64,000 bases of DNA from Dugong dugon (lineage: Eukaryota; Chordata; Mammalia; Sirenia; Dugongidae). Position numbers and translations under genes: made by a program. Positions 11,166-21,989 of this stretch are shown here, in pieces (positions within the stretch are counted from its first letter, which is position 1; each line of letters starts with the position of its first letter). The notes under the pieces are model-generated. The model saw nothing but the letters and a program-made list of their open reading frames with translations, was not told where the DNA came from and searched no databases. The stretch spans positions 34,118,001-34,182,000 of the forward strand of contig CM057465.1 in NCBI GenBank assembly GCA_030035585.1, written 5' to 3'.

Positions 11166-12640
11166 TGTTGTTGTTGTTCTTAGGTGCCATCCAGTCAATT
11201 CTGACTCATAGCGACTCTATGGACTACAGAATGAAACACTGTCCGGTCCTATGCCATCCTCACAATCGTTGTTGTGCTTGAGCCCATTGTTGCAGACACT
11301 GTGTCAGTCCATCTTGTTAAGGGTCTTCCTCTTTTTCACTGACCCTCTACTTTACCAAGCGTGATGTCCCTTCTTCAGGGACTGGTCCCTCCTGATAACA
11401 TGTCCAAAGTATGTGAGACAGTCTCACCATCCTCGCTTCCAAGGAGCACTCTGGGTGTACTTCTTCCAAGACAGATTTGTTTATTCTGGCAGTCCATGGT
11501 ATATTCAGTATTCTTTGCCAACACCATAATTGAAAGGTGTCAATTCTTCAATCTTCGTTATTCATTGTCCAGCTTTCATATGCATATGAGGCAATTGAAA
11601 ATAGCATGGCTTGGGCCAGGTGCACCTTAGTCCTCAAAGTGGCATCTTTGCTTTTCAGCACTTTAAAGAGGTCTTTTGCAACAATTTGCCCAATGCAATA
11701 TGTTGTTCGATTTCTTGACTGCTACTTCCAGGGGCATTGATTGTGGATCTAAGTAAAACGAAATCCTTGACAACTTCAATCTTTTCTCCATTTATCCTGA
11801 TGTTGCTTATTGGTCCAGTTGTGAGGATTTTTTTCTTTATTTTGAGGTACAATCCATACTGAAGGCTGTAGTCTTTGGTCTTCATCAGTAAGTGTCTCAA
11901 GTCCTCTTTACTTTCAGCAAGCGAGGTTGTGTCATCTGCATATTGCAGGTTGTTAATGAATCTTCCTCCTAAATTGATGCCTCATTCTTCTTCATATAGT
12001 CCAGCTTCTTGGATTATTTGCTCAGCATAGAGATTGAATAAGTATGGTGAAAGGATACAACCCTGGTGCACACCTTTCCTGACTTTAAACTATGCAGTAT
12101 TTCTTTGTTCTTTTTGAACAATGGCTTCTTGGTCCATGTAAAGATTCAGCATGAGCACAATTAAGTGTTTTGGAATTCCCATTCTTCACAATGTTATCCA
12201 TAACTTGTTATGATCCACTCAGTTGAATGCCTTTGTGTAGTCAATAAAACACAGGTCAGTGGAATGCCTTTGCATAGTCAGTAAAACACAGGTAAACATC
12301 TTTCTGGTATTTTCTGCTTTCAGCCAAGATCCATCTGACATCATCAGTGATATCCCTTGTTCCATGTCCTGTTCTGAATCTGGCTTGAATTTCTTCCAGT
12401 TCCCTGTCAATGTACTGCTGTAACCACTTTTGAATGATTTTCAACATAATTTTACTTGTGTGTGATAGTAATGGTATTGTTTAATAATTTCCGCATTCTG
12501 TTGGATTACCTTTCTTTGGAATGGGCACAACTATGGATCTCTTCTGGTCAGTTGTCCAGGCAACTCTACTCCAGATTTCTTGACATAGATGAGTAAGTAC
12601 CTCTAGCACTGTATTCATTCGTTGAAACATCTCAGTGGGC
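11166..12640 (-). pseudogene. 5'-truncated RTE LINE with broken RT frame
   Basis: Minus-strand RTE whose 3' end is the (GTT)n-aggtgccatcc at the left. It is truncated within the RT at the right. The exact 10-bp TSD cccagtccct lies at 11156-11165 and 12641-12650. Coding traces include EEIQARFRTGHGTRDI and VRWILAES, then RT motif A (DYAKAF, present twice because of a 37-bp tandem duplication at 12220-12293), and an intact YADD box at 11931-11942 in complement. The 37-bp duplication shifts the frame, and other stops occur. It lacks the endonuclease entirely, so it was dead on arrival. It lies inside the MLT1A-like LTR. Confidence 0.88.
12220..12293 (-). repeat. 37-bp tandem duplication over RT motif A
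   Basis: Unit 1 is 12220-12256 and unit 2 is 12257-12293, directly adjacent with four substitutions. The unit encodes the motif-A region around DYAKAF on the minus strand. Unit 2 is identical to the equivalent stretch of the RTE at 3073-6053 (about 4105-4155). Confidence 0.85.
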
Positions 12641-12725
12641 CCCAGTCCCTGGAAGTTGTGAATATATTAACTTACATGGCCAAAGGGGTTTTGAAGATAT
12701 AATTAAGGTTATGAGTTTTAGATGG

Positions 12726-13234
12726 TGTCATGGATTGAATTGTGTCCGCCAAAAAATGTGTGTAGCAACTTGGCTAGGTCATGATTCCCAGTATTGTATG
12801 ATTGTGTAATCTGATATGATTTCCTTATGTGTTATAAACTCTATCACTATGATGAGGTTATATGTGATCTCCTTATGTGTTGTAAATTCTGTCACTGTGA
12901 TGAGGTTTACAAGATTAGGTAGTGTCTTAATCCAATCTCTTTTGAGATATAAAAGAGAGGAGCGAGCAGAGACACATGGGAACCTCATACCACCAAGAAA
13001 GCAGTGCCGGAGCAGAGCGTGCCCTTTGGACCTGAGGTTCCTGCGCAGAGAAGCTCCCAGACCAAAGGAAGACTGATGACATGGACTTTCCTCCAGAGCC
13101 AACGGAGAAAGCGTTCCCCTGGAGCTGATGCCCTTAATTTGGACTTGTAGCCTACTGGACTGTGAGAGAATAAACTTCTCTTTGTAAATCCATCCACTTG
13201 TGGTATTTCTGTTAGAGCAGGACTAGATGACTAA
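12726..13234 (+). mobile_element. MaLR-like solo LTR, copy 2
   Basis: Starts tgtcatggattgaattgtgtcc. It has a TATA-like box tataaaa at 12948-12954 and a polyadenylation signal aataaa at 13169-13174, then ccacttgtggtatttctgtta and the gcaggactagatgactaa end. The perfect 5-bp TSD is gatgg at 12721-12725 and 13235-13239. It was inserted in the MLT1A-like LTR and has no internal sequence. Confidence 0.85.
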
Positions 13235-13280
13235 GATGGGGAGATTATGGACTCTCCAGGTGTGGCCAGTCTAATCACAA

Positions 13281-13468
13281 AAACCCAAAACCCATTGCCA
13301 TTGAGTTGATTCCGATTCATAGCAACTCCATAGGGTTTCCAAGGCTGTAAATCTCTAAAGAAGCAGATTGTCACATCTTTCTACAGTGGGGCTGCTAGTG
13401 GTTTCAAACTGCTGACCTTTCAGTTAGCAGTCCATCGCTTTAACCACTGCACCACCAGGGCTCCTTAA
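13281..13468 (-). mobile_element. AfroSINE in MLT1A-like LTR
   Basis: Reverse-strand copy from aaacccattgccattgagttg to ccactgcaccaccagggctcc. The exact 11-bp TSD tctaatcacaa lies at 13270-13280 and 13469-13479. Confidence 0.92.
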
Positions 13469-14052
13469 TCTAATCACAAGAGCCCTTAAATTCAGAGAAC
13501 TCTCTCTGGCTGCAGGTGGAAGAGAGATGCAACAGAAAAAAAGTCAGAGATTCCAAGTGTGAGAACAAGTCGATGCTCCATTGGTGGTTCTGAAATCTAA
13601 GGGGCCCGTGCAAGGACCAGAGAGAAGCCTTCAGAGTTAAGAACGGCCCCTGTCTGACAATCAGCAAGAAAATCGGGATCCTAGTCCTACAACTTCAAGG
13701 AACTGAATTCAGACAACAACCTGGATCATCTTGTAATTGAATTCTTCCCAATAGCCTACAGTAAGGAACACAGCCCGGCTGACACCTTGATTTTTGCCTG
13801 GTGAGTCCCATGTCAAACTTCTGCAGAAACTATGAGATAATAAATTTGTGTTGTTTTAAGCCACTAAGTCTGTGATGATTTGTTACCACAGCAACAGAAA
13901 GCTAACACAAAGGAGATACTCTGAGGGGAATGATAATTGTGTTAGATTATTACTTTGGTGGTAGACCTTTACCATGAACCATGTCTCCATGATTTCAGCC
14001 TATTGATGCTGGACTTTAGCCATGGGATATTAGCAAATGTGATACAAACAAG

Positions 14053-14505
14053 TGTAATAATTTTCTATTTTGCTGTAACAAACTACCACAAATTTACTGA
14101 CTTAAAATAATACAGTTTATTATCTCACAGTTTTGTAGCTCAGAAATCACACTGGGCTAAATTCAAGGAGTCAGCAGAGCTGTGTTCCCCTGCAGGCTCT
14201 ATTGGAGAATCTGTTTCCTTGTCTTTGACAGATTCTAGAGGCAGCTTATATTGCTTGGCTCATGGACCCTTCTTCCATATTTAAAGCCAGAGGTATAGCA
14301 TCTTCAAATTTCTCTCTCTGACTTTGACACTTTCTTTCCCTCTTATAAAGACCCTTGTGATTACATTGAGCCCACCCAGGTAATCCCTATCTCAAAATCC
14401 TTAACTTAATCACACCTACAAAGGCTCTTTTGCCATATAAGGTAACATATTCACAGATTTCGGGGATCAAGGCATGGACCTCTTTGGGGCCATGTTGTGT
14501 CTATC
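14053..14505 (-). mobile_element. MLT1-type LTR, reverse strand
   Basis: Reads gctgtaacaaactaccacaa, ttattatctcacagttttgtag, cttataaagacccttgtgattacattg and ggtaacatattcacaga, the reverse complement of MLT1. The perfect 5-bp TSD acaag lies at 14048-14052 and 14506-14510, inside an older MLT1-type LTR. Confidence 0.8.
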
Positions 14506-14827
14506 ACAAGTGTTTGCATGTGGGCTTTATACTCTTGCAATGTTCATTCTTAGAATGCTACCTCTTGGAACCCAACTGCTATGCAGTGTGGAAGCTGAAG
14601 CACCCATGTAGAAAGACCCACACAGAGCAGAACCAAGGCCCCTGGCCAACAACCCTAACTGAGCTCCCAGCCAGCAGCCAACACCAACAACTTGTTATGT
14701 GAGTATGGTCATTTTAGACCTTTTAGCTAACCCAGCCAGCACCAAGGAAGCAGAACTGCAGTTAATCCACAGAATCGTGAGAGACAATAAATGGTTGTTG
14801 TTATTTTAAGCCCCTAAGCTTTGGAGT

Positions 14828-15610
14828 AGGAGCCCTGGTGGTGCAGTGGTTAAAGTGCTTGGCTGCTAACCAAAAGGTCTGCGGTTCAAACCTTCCAAGT
14901 GGTCTGTAGGAGAAAGATATGGTAGTCTGCTTCTGTAAAGATTTGTTGTTGTTGTTGTTAGGTATTGTCAAGTTAGTTCTGACTCATAATGACCCCATGT
15001 ACAACAGAATGAAACACTGCCTGGTCCTGTGCCATCCTCACAGTTGTTGGCTGTGCTTGAGCCCATCGTAGCCACTGTGTCAGTCCATCTCGTTGAGGGT
15101 CTTCCTGTCTTTCGCTGACCTTCTACTTTACCAAGCATGATGTCCTTCTCCAGGAACTGATGCTTCCTGATAACATGTCCAAAGTATATGAGACGAAGTC
15201 TTGCCATCCTCGTTTCTAAGGAACATTCTGTCTGTACTTCTTCCAAGACAGATTTGTCTGTTCTTCTGGCAGTCCATGGTATATTCAATATTCTTTGCCA
15301 ATATCATAATTCAAAGGCTTTGATTCTTTTTCAGTCTTCCTTATTCATTGTCCAGCTTTCAGATGCTTATGAGATGATTGAAAGTATCATGGTTTGGGTC
15401 AGGCTCTCCTTAGTCCTCAAAGTGACATCTTTGCTTCTTAACAATTTGAAGAAATCTTTTGCAGCAGATTTGCCAATGCAGTATGTCATTTGATTTCTTG
15501 ACTGCTGTAAAGAGGTAGAGATTTACAGCCTTGGAAACCCTATAGGGAAGTTCTACTATGTCCTATAGAGTCACTATGAGTCGGAATCCCGTTGACGGCA
15601 GTGGTTTCAG
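14828..15610 (+). mobile_element. AfroSINE interrupted by an RTE
   Basis: Head aggagccctggtggtgcagtgg at 14828; tail gagtcggaatcccgttgacggcagtggtttcag to 15610. The TSD is taagctttggagt (14815-14827) and taagctttggggt (15611-15623), 12/13. The middle is split by the RTE fragment at about 14945-15504. Confidence 0.88.
14945..15504 (-). mobile_element. RTE 3' fragment nested in AfroSINE
   Basis: Begins (gtt)n-aggtattgtcaag and follows the RTE 3' region to ttgatttcttgactg, where it is 5'-truncated. The duplicated target ctgtaaaga is at 14933-14941 and 15505-15513. A minus-strand piece with NIPWTARRTDKSVLEEVQTE and HVIRKHQFLEKDIMLGK is the degenerate C-terminus of the RTE protein. No RT or endonuclease domain is left. 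Confidence 0.85.
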
Positions 15611-15944
15611 TAAGCTTTGGGGTGGTGATTATGCAGCAATAGATAATTGAAATAACACTGTAGCCTCTTTTCATAAATGACCTAACTACTTGAAAGTGAA
15701 GGATTCTGACTAAAGGGAGAAGGACTCTTTTATCTAATTTTGGGATGAAAATAGATTACATAAGACAAATTGCACAAAGTCCTTAGCATGGGACCTGGCA
15801 CATACTAGGTCTTCAAAAATATTAATTACCTTCTCCCAAGCAATCTTTTGCTTCGGATATTCCCAGTCATCTCCTCATCGAGAGAGAGAGGATTCCTCTC
15901 TGCTAGAGATGTATTTAATTTCGCAAATAACAAAATATAATGTA

Positions 15945-16450
15945 TGTCTTAGTCACCTAGTGCTGCTGTAACAGGAATACAACAAGTGGATGGCTTTAAC
16001 AAAGAGAAGTTTATGTCCTCACAGTAAAGTAGGCTAAAAGTCCAAATTCAGAGCATCAGCTCCAGGGGAAGGCTTTCTCTCTGTCAGCCTTGTTCTCATC
16101 AGTGTTCCCCTGGACTAGGAGCTTCTCCGTGCAGGGACCCCGGGTCCAAAGGACACGCTGTGCTCCTGGCACTGCTTTCTTGGTGGTATGAAGTCCCCAA
16201 CTCTCTGCTTGCTTCCCTCTCCTTTTATCTCTTGTAAGGTAAAAGGTGGTGCAGGCCACACCCTAGGGAAACTCCCTTTACATTGGATCAGGGATGCGAT
16301 CTGGGTAAGAGTGGTGTTACAATCCCACCCTAATCCTCTTTAACATAAAATTACAATCACAAAATGGAGGCCAACCACACAATTCTGGGGATCATGGCCC
16401 AGCCAAATCGATACACACATTTTTTGGGGGACATAATTCAAACCATGACA
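15945..16450 (-). mobile_element. MaLR-like solo LTR, copy 3
   Basis: Reverse strand from tgtcttagtcacctagtgctg to ataattcaaaccatgaca. Flanking pentamers atgta (15940-15944) and gtgta (16451-16455) match 4/5. It belongs to the same family as the copies at 149, 12726, 18312 and 41445. Confidence 0.8.
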
Positions 16451-17214
16451 GTGTATTATCTGATAACTTAACAATGGTTCACAACTTAATGTTATAGTCT
16501 TAATCTGAACGATATCTGTGTTTATTCTGAAAAGATCATTTCTTGAAAAATACAACATCATAACTAAATTTTAAAATGCAAAGTAGAGTCTTGCAGTTCA
16601 CATTGTTTAGTTGTGCTGTCACATAGGAATCTTAGGTTTTTTCTTAGTTTGTTCAATTGCCTCAAATGACTTCTGAAAGTAATATAATTATAACTTGTAA
16701 TGGTAAATGCATTCATAGAATTCATGGAGCAAGCTGATTATGTAACTGCTCATTTGGAGCTGAGTTGATTACCATTTGAAAACAGTTAATGGAGTAGCTG
16801 ATTAGAATATATTGTAAAGAGTCATGATTCAATTTCACATACCTAGAAAAATCTGATGCCATGCATGTTAATGGCAGTTTTGAGGGGCACAAGGATTGAC
16901 ATGTTTTCCTGAGCTAAGTGATCTGGTCATGCTGAGTCAGTGAAAAACTCTCATTTCAGAATACATGAAGTAATACAGTGCAACCTTATGTAATTAAATT
17001 CATCACCTGAGTATTAAAAATGTGAACAAAGTTTATAAGTAACGTTTAAGCTCATTTAAAGCAATGTACCATGAGAGTTGGGCAGAAATCCAGATCATGT
17101 TTTCACAGAAAATGACTTGAATGGATTATGTCCACTTTGTGTTTAACCTGCTTTTCTTCCTCCCTACAGTGGAATATCCACATCGAAGCTCAAGAGATTT
17201 TTTTATTTTTTTAA
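16451..17214. other. No gene or repeat recognised
   Basis: AT-rich, with no convincing open frame and no repeat assignment. Confidence 0.4.
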
Positions 17215-17755
17215 CCCACAGATCTGATCATGTCATTTCTCTGCTTAAAGCTCTTCAGTGGTTCCCCCGTTGCCACCATGTAAAGTCCAGATTCCTCAAG
17301 TCAGCATACAGGGCTCTACATTATCTGGCTGCTGCTAATCCTGCAGTCTTCTCTCTTGACCGTTTTTCTCACCCTCTCTGGCTCCAGCAATGGAGAAGAA
17401 CTTGTAGTTCATGAATTCTCTTTCTCCTCTAGGCTTTTTCAGCTACATGACCTAGCTTTCCTGCACATCTGTAAAGCCTCGTTTAAATATTACTTCATTA
17501 GGAAGCCTTTCTTGGTGCTTCTCCTTATGTAGTCTTAAAGTAATGTCAGGTGCACCTGTAATATCTCAAGTTTACTCATGTGATGGCACTGATCAAGCTA
17601 TATCACAAATGCTTTTTTAATTGCCTCCTTCCCTCAATCAAATATAAGTGCCTTGAGGGCAGTATTGTGTTGGGTTCATAATTAAATCTAATGCCAAGTC
17701 AGTGACTGGCATATGGAGGAGCTCGATACAAATCCACTCAATGAACAATGGATGC
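17215..17755 (+). mobile_element. L2 fragment, long
   Basis: Shows the L2 order gatcatgtcatttctctgctt-aaagctcttcagtgg, cagggctctacattatctggc, ttcattaggaagcctttcttgg, gtgccttgagggcagtattg and gaccactcaatgaacaatgg-like 3' end. This is about 540 bp of L2 3' region on the plus strand. Confidence 0.82.
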
Positions 17756-18311
17756 ATTTGTTCAAAGTGAGCAGAATATAAAAGAAACTTTATTAATGCC
17801 TGGCATTTAGCAGGCCCTGGATATGTATATCCACTGGGGAACAGAGAAACTGGCCACACAGTCTTATATAATCTGTTAATTTTTGGAAAGCACTGTGGGA
17901 AATCAATAGAGTTTCTTTTTTAAAGAACATAAAAGTACTACAAAAGCATTGTAACAAATTTTCATAAAGTTTTTGAGGGAACACTTAACTGCCTTTTCTC
18001 TGATTTCTTTGAGAGGGATTTTACCCTAATCTCAGAAGGGGGGCAGTATTTAGGGGGAAATGTTCTTAATTTTTCTGTACCCCTTACTGGCTTCTTCTCA
18101 GTGGGAAGGAGAATCACAGCTGATTTTGAAATGGGGTCAGGCAGTCCTTACTTGGGCCATGGTAATGAGGGATAGAGTCACCATGTATACACACTCTCTG
18201 GATATTTCATGGGGTATGTTATGATGTTCCCTGCAGGTGTTTGGGTGAGACCTCTTGCAGATTCAGCCTTCCCCAAGACAGACTCCAAGGTTTAGATTTG
18301 AGGGAGGGGTG
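17756..18311. other. No gene or repeat recognised
   Basis: Short frames only. Nothing identified between the L2 and the LTR. Confidence 0.4.
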
Positions 18312-18805
18312 TGTATAGTCATATAGTGCTCCTATAACAGAAATACCGCAAGTGGATGGCTTTAACAAAAAGAAGTTTATTTCCTCACAGTAAAGTAGGC
18401 TAAAAGTCCAAATTCAGGGCATCAGCTCCAGGGGAAGGCTTTCTCTCTCCATAGGCCTTCTCATCAATCGTCCGCTGGACTAGGAGCTTCTCCCCGCGGG
18501 GACCCTAGGTCCAAAGGATGCACTCTGCTCCAGGCACTGCTTTCTTGGTGGCATGAAGTCCCCCACTCTCTACTTGCTTCCCTGTCTTTTTTGTCTCTTG
18601 AGAGATAAAAGGTGGTGCAGGCCACACCCAGGAAAACTCCCTTTACATTGGATCAGGGATGTGACTTGAGCAAGGGTGTTTACAATCCCACCCTAATCCT
18701 CTTTAACATAATTACAAACCCAAAATGGAAGACAACCACACAGTACTGGAATCATGGCCTAACCAAACTGACACATTTTTTGGGGACACAATTCAATCCA
18801 TGACA
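18312..18805 (-). mobile_element. MaLR-like solo LTR, copy 4
   Basis: Reverse strand from tgtatagtcatatagtgctcc to attcaatccatgaca. The perfect 5-bp TSD gggtg lies at 18307-18311 and 18806-18810. Highly similar to copy 3 over the region caagtggatggctttaacaa to aaagtaggctaaaagtcc. Confidence 0.87.
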
Positions 18806-19076
18806 GGGTGTTAGGGAGCTTACTGCTCTTCTAATATAGCCTGTACCAGAGAATACTAAATTACATTTCATAGTTTATTTCAACCCCCATCGCACCTCGT
18901 TTGCCTGGTTTCCAAATTAATTGGAACCCATAGGGAAAAGAAGGATAGAGTAGGCTTCCCAGAACTTCCAACACCAATAATTCCACTTCCTCCAACCTAA
19001 TGAGAAAATTTCTTTAGTTTCTAGATAAAGAAAAAATTTAGAGAATCTGAGAATTACATGTTATTACTATCAGAGA

Positions 19077-19152
19077 ACTATATGGAGCAATTCTGCTCAG
19101 CACACATAGGGTCACCATGAGTAGGAATTGTCTCGAGTGCAATGAACAACAA
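19077..19152 (+). mobile_element. AfroSINE 3' tail fragment
   Basis: Reads ctatatggagcaattctgctc, cacatagggtcaccatgagtag and gaattgtctcgagtgcaatgaacaacaac, i.e. the SINE/RTE-shared tail ending in AAC units. It is 5'-truncated. Confidence 0.7.
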
Positions 19153-19842
19153 CCATCAAAGAACAACATAGGAATAAGGATTTTTCTATGTAATGAACAT
19201 GGAGAATTTAGAAATGGTTTTTATTTAGAACTTGAAGTTGTGACATTGAAATGATACCAGTAGCACTATGGTATTTCTGCCAAGGGAAATCTGAAGCCAT
19301 GCTCAGTCATAAGCTGAATTTGACTAGAATCAGCAGAAGGCTAATGAGCAAACATTTCTGTCTGGCAACCATTAAGCAATATACTGTTTGTCTTTTTTTT
19401 TTTTTTTTCTAATTCTATGCACATCTGCAAAGTAATGGTAAACAGCTTATGATAACCGCTAGGATTCTGTATTTGTTTTAGAAATTGATACTTCATAAAT
19501 ATCAAAGTACTGTTTCCTAGGTGTTATATTTCTGTATCTAGAAACTTAATAATTGTCACTATACTCATTTGGTATTTTTTAAAGAGAGAGGGAAAATAAA
19601 ATTGGCTTGTCTCTTTATTGTCACTTTAATTTGACACCACTCCAAATTATCTCACTTGACTGAAATTCAAATTTAAACAACAGGCCAATATACTTTGACA
19701 TCTAAGAATATGATGTAAGAGCCTGCTGTAAGCTGATATTATACTCTTCTTGGATAGAAAAGTTATCACGTAACCATTGAAGGGATGCTCCCAGTAGAGA
19801 GATAACAAAGGAGCACAAAGTGGCAAGTACTACCTTACCTTA
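19153..19842. other. No gene recognised; poly-T tract
   Basis: AT-rich with a long T run at about 19388-19408. No repeat family or frame supported. Confidence 0.4.
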
Positions 19843-19850
19843 TAAAAAAG

Positions 19851-20013
19851 TGGAGGCCTTGTGGCACAGTAAGAGTTTGGCTGCTAAACAAAAAGTCAGC
19901 AGTTTGAATACACCACCCGCTCCTTGGAAACCCAATGGGACAGTTCTACTCTGTTGTGTAGAGTCAGTATGAGTTGGAATCGACCTGATGGCAGCTGTTT
20001 GGTTTGGGTTTTT
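19851..20013 (+). mobile_element. AfroSINE
   Basis: From tggaggccttgtggcacagta to ggcagctgtttggtttggg. The short TSD taaaaaag lies at 19843-19850 and 20014-20021. The middle piece is absent (short subtype). Confidence 0.85.
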
Positions 20014-20021
20014 TAAAAAAG

Positions 20022-21022
20022 CTGCTGATTTTTTAAACTTTATGAATGGAATTTATCAAATATTGTCTAAAATTTTGGAGAGTAAAAGATTTTAACACAA
20101 ATCATAGTCTTGATTCTTTTAGTTCCACCAGTGTCATTTCTCTTTAACCTTTAACTCTCATCCTTTTCTGATTATGGTTATGCAAGAGCACTGATCGATG
20201 AGGGTGCAAATCTTTTGTTGATGGTACAGATCTTTGTTTTTCATCTTCCTAGGCTTATAGAATCAGAAGTTCAACCTGCCCATTTTGTGACCTAATCAAT
20301 TTTCTTTGGTTTAACACCCAGGCTAATATATCCCTTTCTTAGGCTCTACTTGATTATCTGAACTTAGACTTTTAGTCATTCACGTAAAGCTTTTCATGCT
20401 GGTTTTAGATTTGAAAGTAGGTCCCAGCTGCTCTGGTTTTCTTAATCCCTCCCAGAAAGGCATGTGTGACCGTGTCTCCCCCAGGGAGGTGGCAGCTCCA
20501 AAGCTTTCTCTCTTAGGTAGGGAAAGTGCTAAGCCAGACGCTATTATCATGCTTACTTCCCAGCTGGCTAATTTTAGCTCAATAAATATTTTATATTTTT
20601 ATGAAGAGGCACAAAAATATAAGAATCGTATAATACCTATATGTGTGTATATATACGTTTATGTGTACATATAATACTTTATGATTATGGACAATGTCAT
20701 TTAATTTGTATTTTTGAAATTTTTATCCATTCGTAACATGGAGTCAGCTTTCAATAAATGTTTGTTGAATGAATGAATGTATGAATATTGAAAGGATAAA
20801 AGTATTAAGTAGCCCACGCAGGGAATTCTTTGAATTACTTTAAATGTTTCACATATTTTATTTCTTAAATAAGATCGAAGGTTGTTAAGTATTTGACTTA
20901 TATTTATTTCAGGTATTTTCTTATTTACTAAAAGAACTAAACGTTTATGGGCTTATTTCTTTATCTTTTTATAATTATATAACCTTAATTTTGAAGTTGT
21001 TTCCCAAGAAGTTTTAAATTAT
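20022..21022. other. Mostly unidentified; L2 tail at about 20735-20785
   Basis: No gene. An L2-type end (tttcaataaatgtttgttgaatgaatgaatg) is visible at about 20748-20780. The rest is AT-rich without assignment. Confidence 0.45.
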
Positions 21023-21033
21023 TTTTTATCTAT

Positions 21034-21200
21034 TAACAAAAACCAAACCTGTTGCCGTCGAGTCAATTCCAATGCGTAGCAACCCTATAGGACAGAGTAA
21101 AATTGCCCCATAGGATTTCCAAGGAGCGCCTGGTGGATTAGAACTGCTGACGTTTTGGTTAGCAGCTGTAACTCTTAACCACTACGCCACCAGGGTTTCC
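21034..21200 (-). mobile_element. AfroSINE
   Basis: Reverse strand from aaccaaacctgttgccgtcgag to ccactacgccaccagggtt. Flanks tttttatctat (21023-21033) and tttttcatctat (21201-21212) form a TSD with one inserted base. Confidence 0.88.
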
Positions 21201-21639
21201 TTTTTCATCTATATCTAATATTATTAAATAACTCAGTTTTACATTTAGAAATTTCTAAACTAAAGAATCCACAGGACAAAACTAATTTGTACACATATAT
21301 TTGTACATGCCATATGGCATTTTGTTCATGAATAAAGTTATAATAATGGATTCCATTCCTGTATTCTAGCTTAAGATAGTGATCTATAACAATATATACT
21401 TTATTTATACTCAGAGTAGATTCTTATGTTCTTCCAAAATAATCGGTTTGGGATAATGGAATTCAAATTCTATTCTTGAAGCTTAAAGACAACATTGGAA
21501 CTGGTCAGAAACAGTAGAATATATGATTGTGAATGGAATTTATCAAAATGGAAGTAAACTAAGCATTCTGAAGCTTTAAATACACTTCTGAAACAATAAC
21601 AAGCAGGCGTTTTGCCAGTGCTAATTTGTCTTGGAACTA

Positions 21640-21866
21640 AAAATCTGTCTTGGAAGAAGTACGGCCAGAATGCTCCTTAGAAGCAAGGATGGCAAGACTT
21701 CGTCTTACATACTTTGGACATGTCATCAGGAGAGACCAGTCCCTGGAGAAGGACATCACGCTTGTTAAAGTAGAAGGTCAGCGAAAAAGAGGAAGACGCT
21801 CTGTTTTGTTCTGCTGTACGTAGGGTCGCTATGAGTTGAAACCGACTCGATGGCACCTAACAACAA
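21640..21866 (+). mobile_element. RTE 3'-end fragment with internal deletion
   Basis: Plus strand: ctgtcttggaagaagtacgg, gctccttagaagcaaggatgg and ctttggacatgtcatcaggag, then ccgactcgatggcacctaacaacaa at the end. Compared with the other copies here, about 80-100 bp is missing between gaaaaagaggaagacgctc and tgttttgttctgctgtacg. It encodes only degenerate C-terminal residues. Confidence 0.82.
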
Positions 21867-21942
21867 TTCATCTTACTCTGTTGACTCAAACTTTATTGGG
21901 CATTCTAATATCTGCTGTAGGGAGGGCCTAAGTGGAATACAG

Positions 21943-21985
21943 AATAAACCCATTGCTGTTGAGTCAAGTCCAACTCATAGCGGGA
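21943..21985 (-). mobile_element. AfroSINE/RTE tail scrap
   Basis: Only acccattgctgttgagtcaag and ccaactcatagcg remain, matching the last about 40 bp of the AfroSINE tail in reverse. Confidence 0.55.
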
Positions 21986-21989
21986 ATAT

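Larger units (their letters stand above)
11118..13909 (+). mobile_element. MLT1A-like LTR carrying three later insertions
   Basis: Host LTR pieces are 11118-11165 (tgtggtgggcagaataac...ccccaaagatgtctacgccc), 12651-12725 (gaatatattaacttacatgg...aattaaggtta), 13235-13280 (gggagattatgg...ccagtctaatcacaa) and 13469-13909 (through aataaatttgtgttgttttaagccactaag to gctaacaca). Together they follow the MLT1A consensus in order. The insertions are an RTE (11166-12640), a MaLR-like LTR (12726-13234) and an AfroSINE (13281-13468), each with its own TSD. Confidence 0.8.
13930..15650 (+). mobile_element. Older MLT1-type LTR, multiply interrupted
   Basis: Pieces 13930-14052 (ggactttagccatgggatattagcaaatgtgat), 14506-14827 (gccaacaaccctaactgagctcc...gacaataaatggttgttgttattttaagcccctaag) and 15611-15650 (taagctttggggtggtgattatgcagcaatagata) read as one MLT1-type LTR. 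Interruptions are the reverse LTR at 14053-14505 and the SINE at 14828-15610. The left boundary is approximate. Confidence 0.7.
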
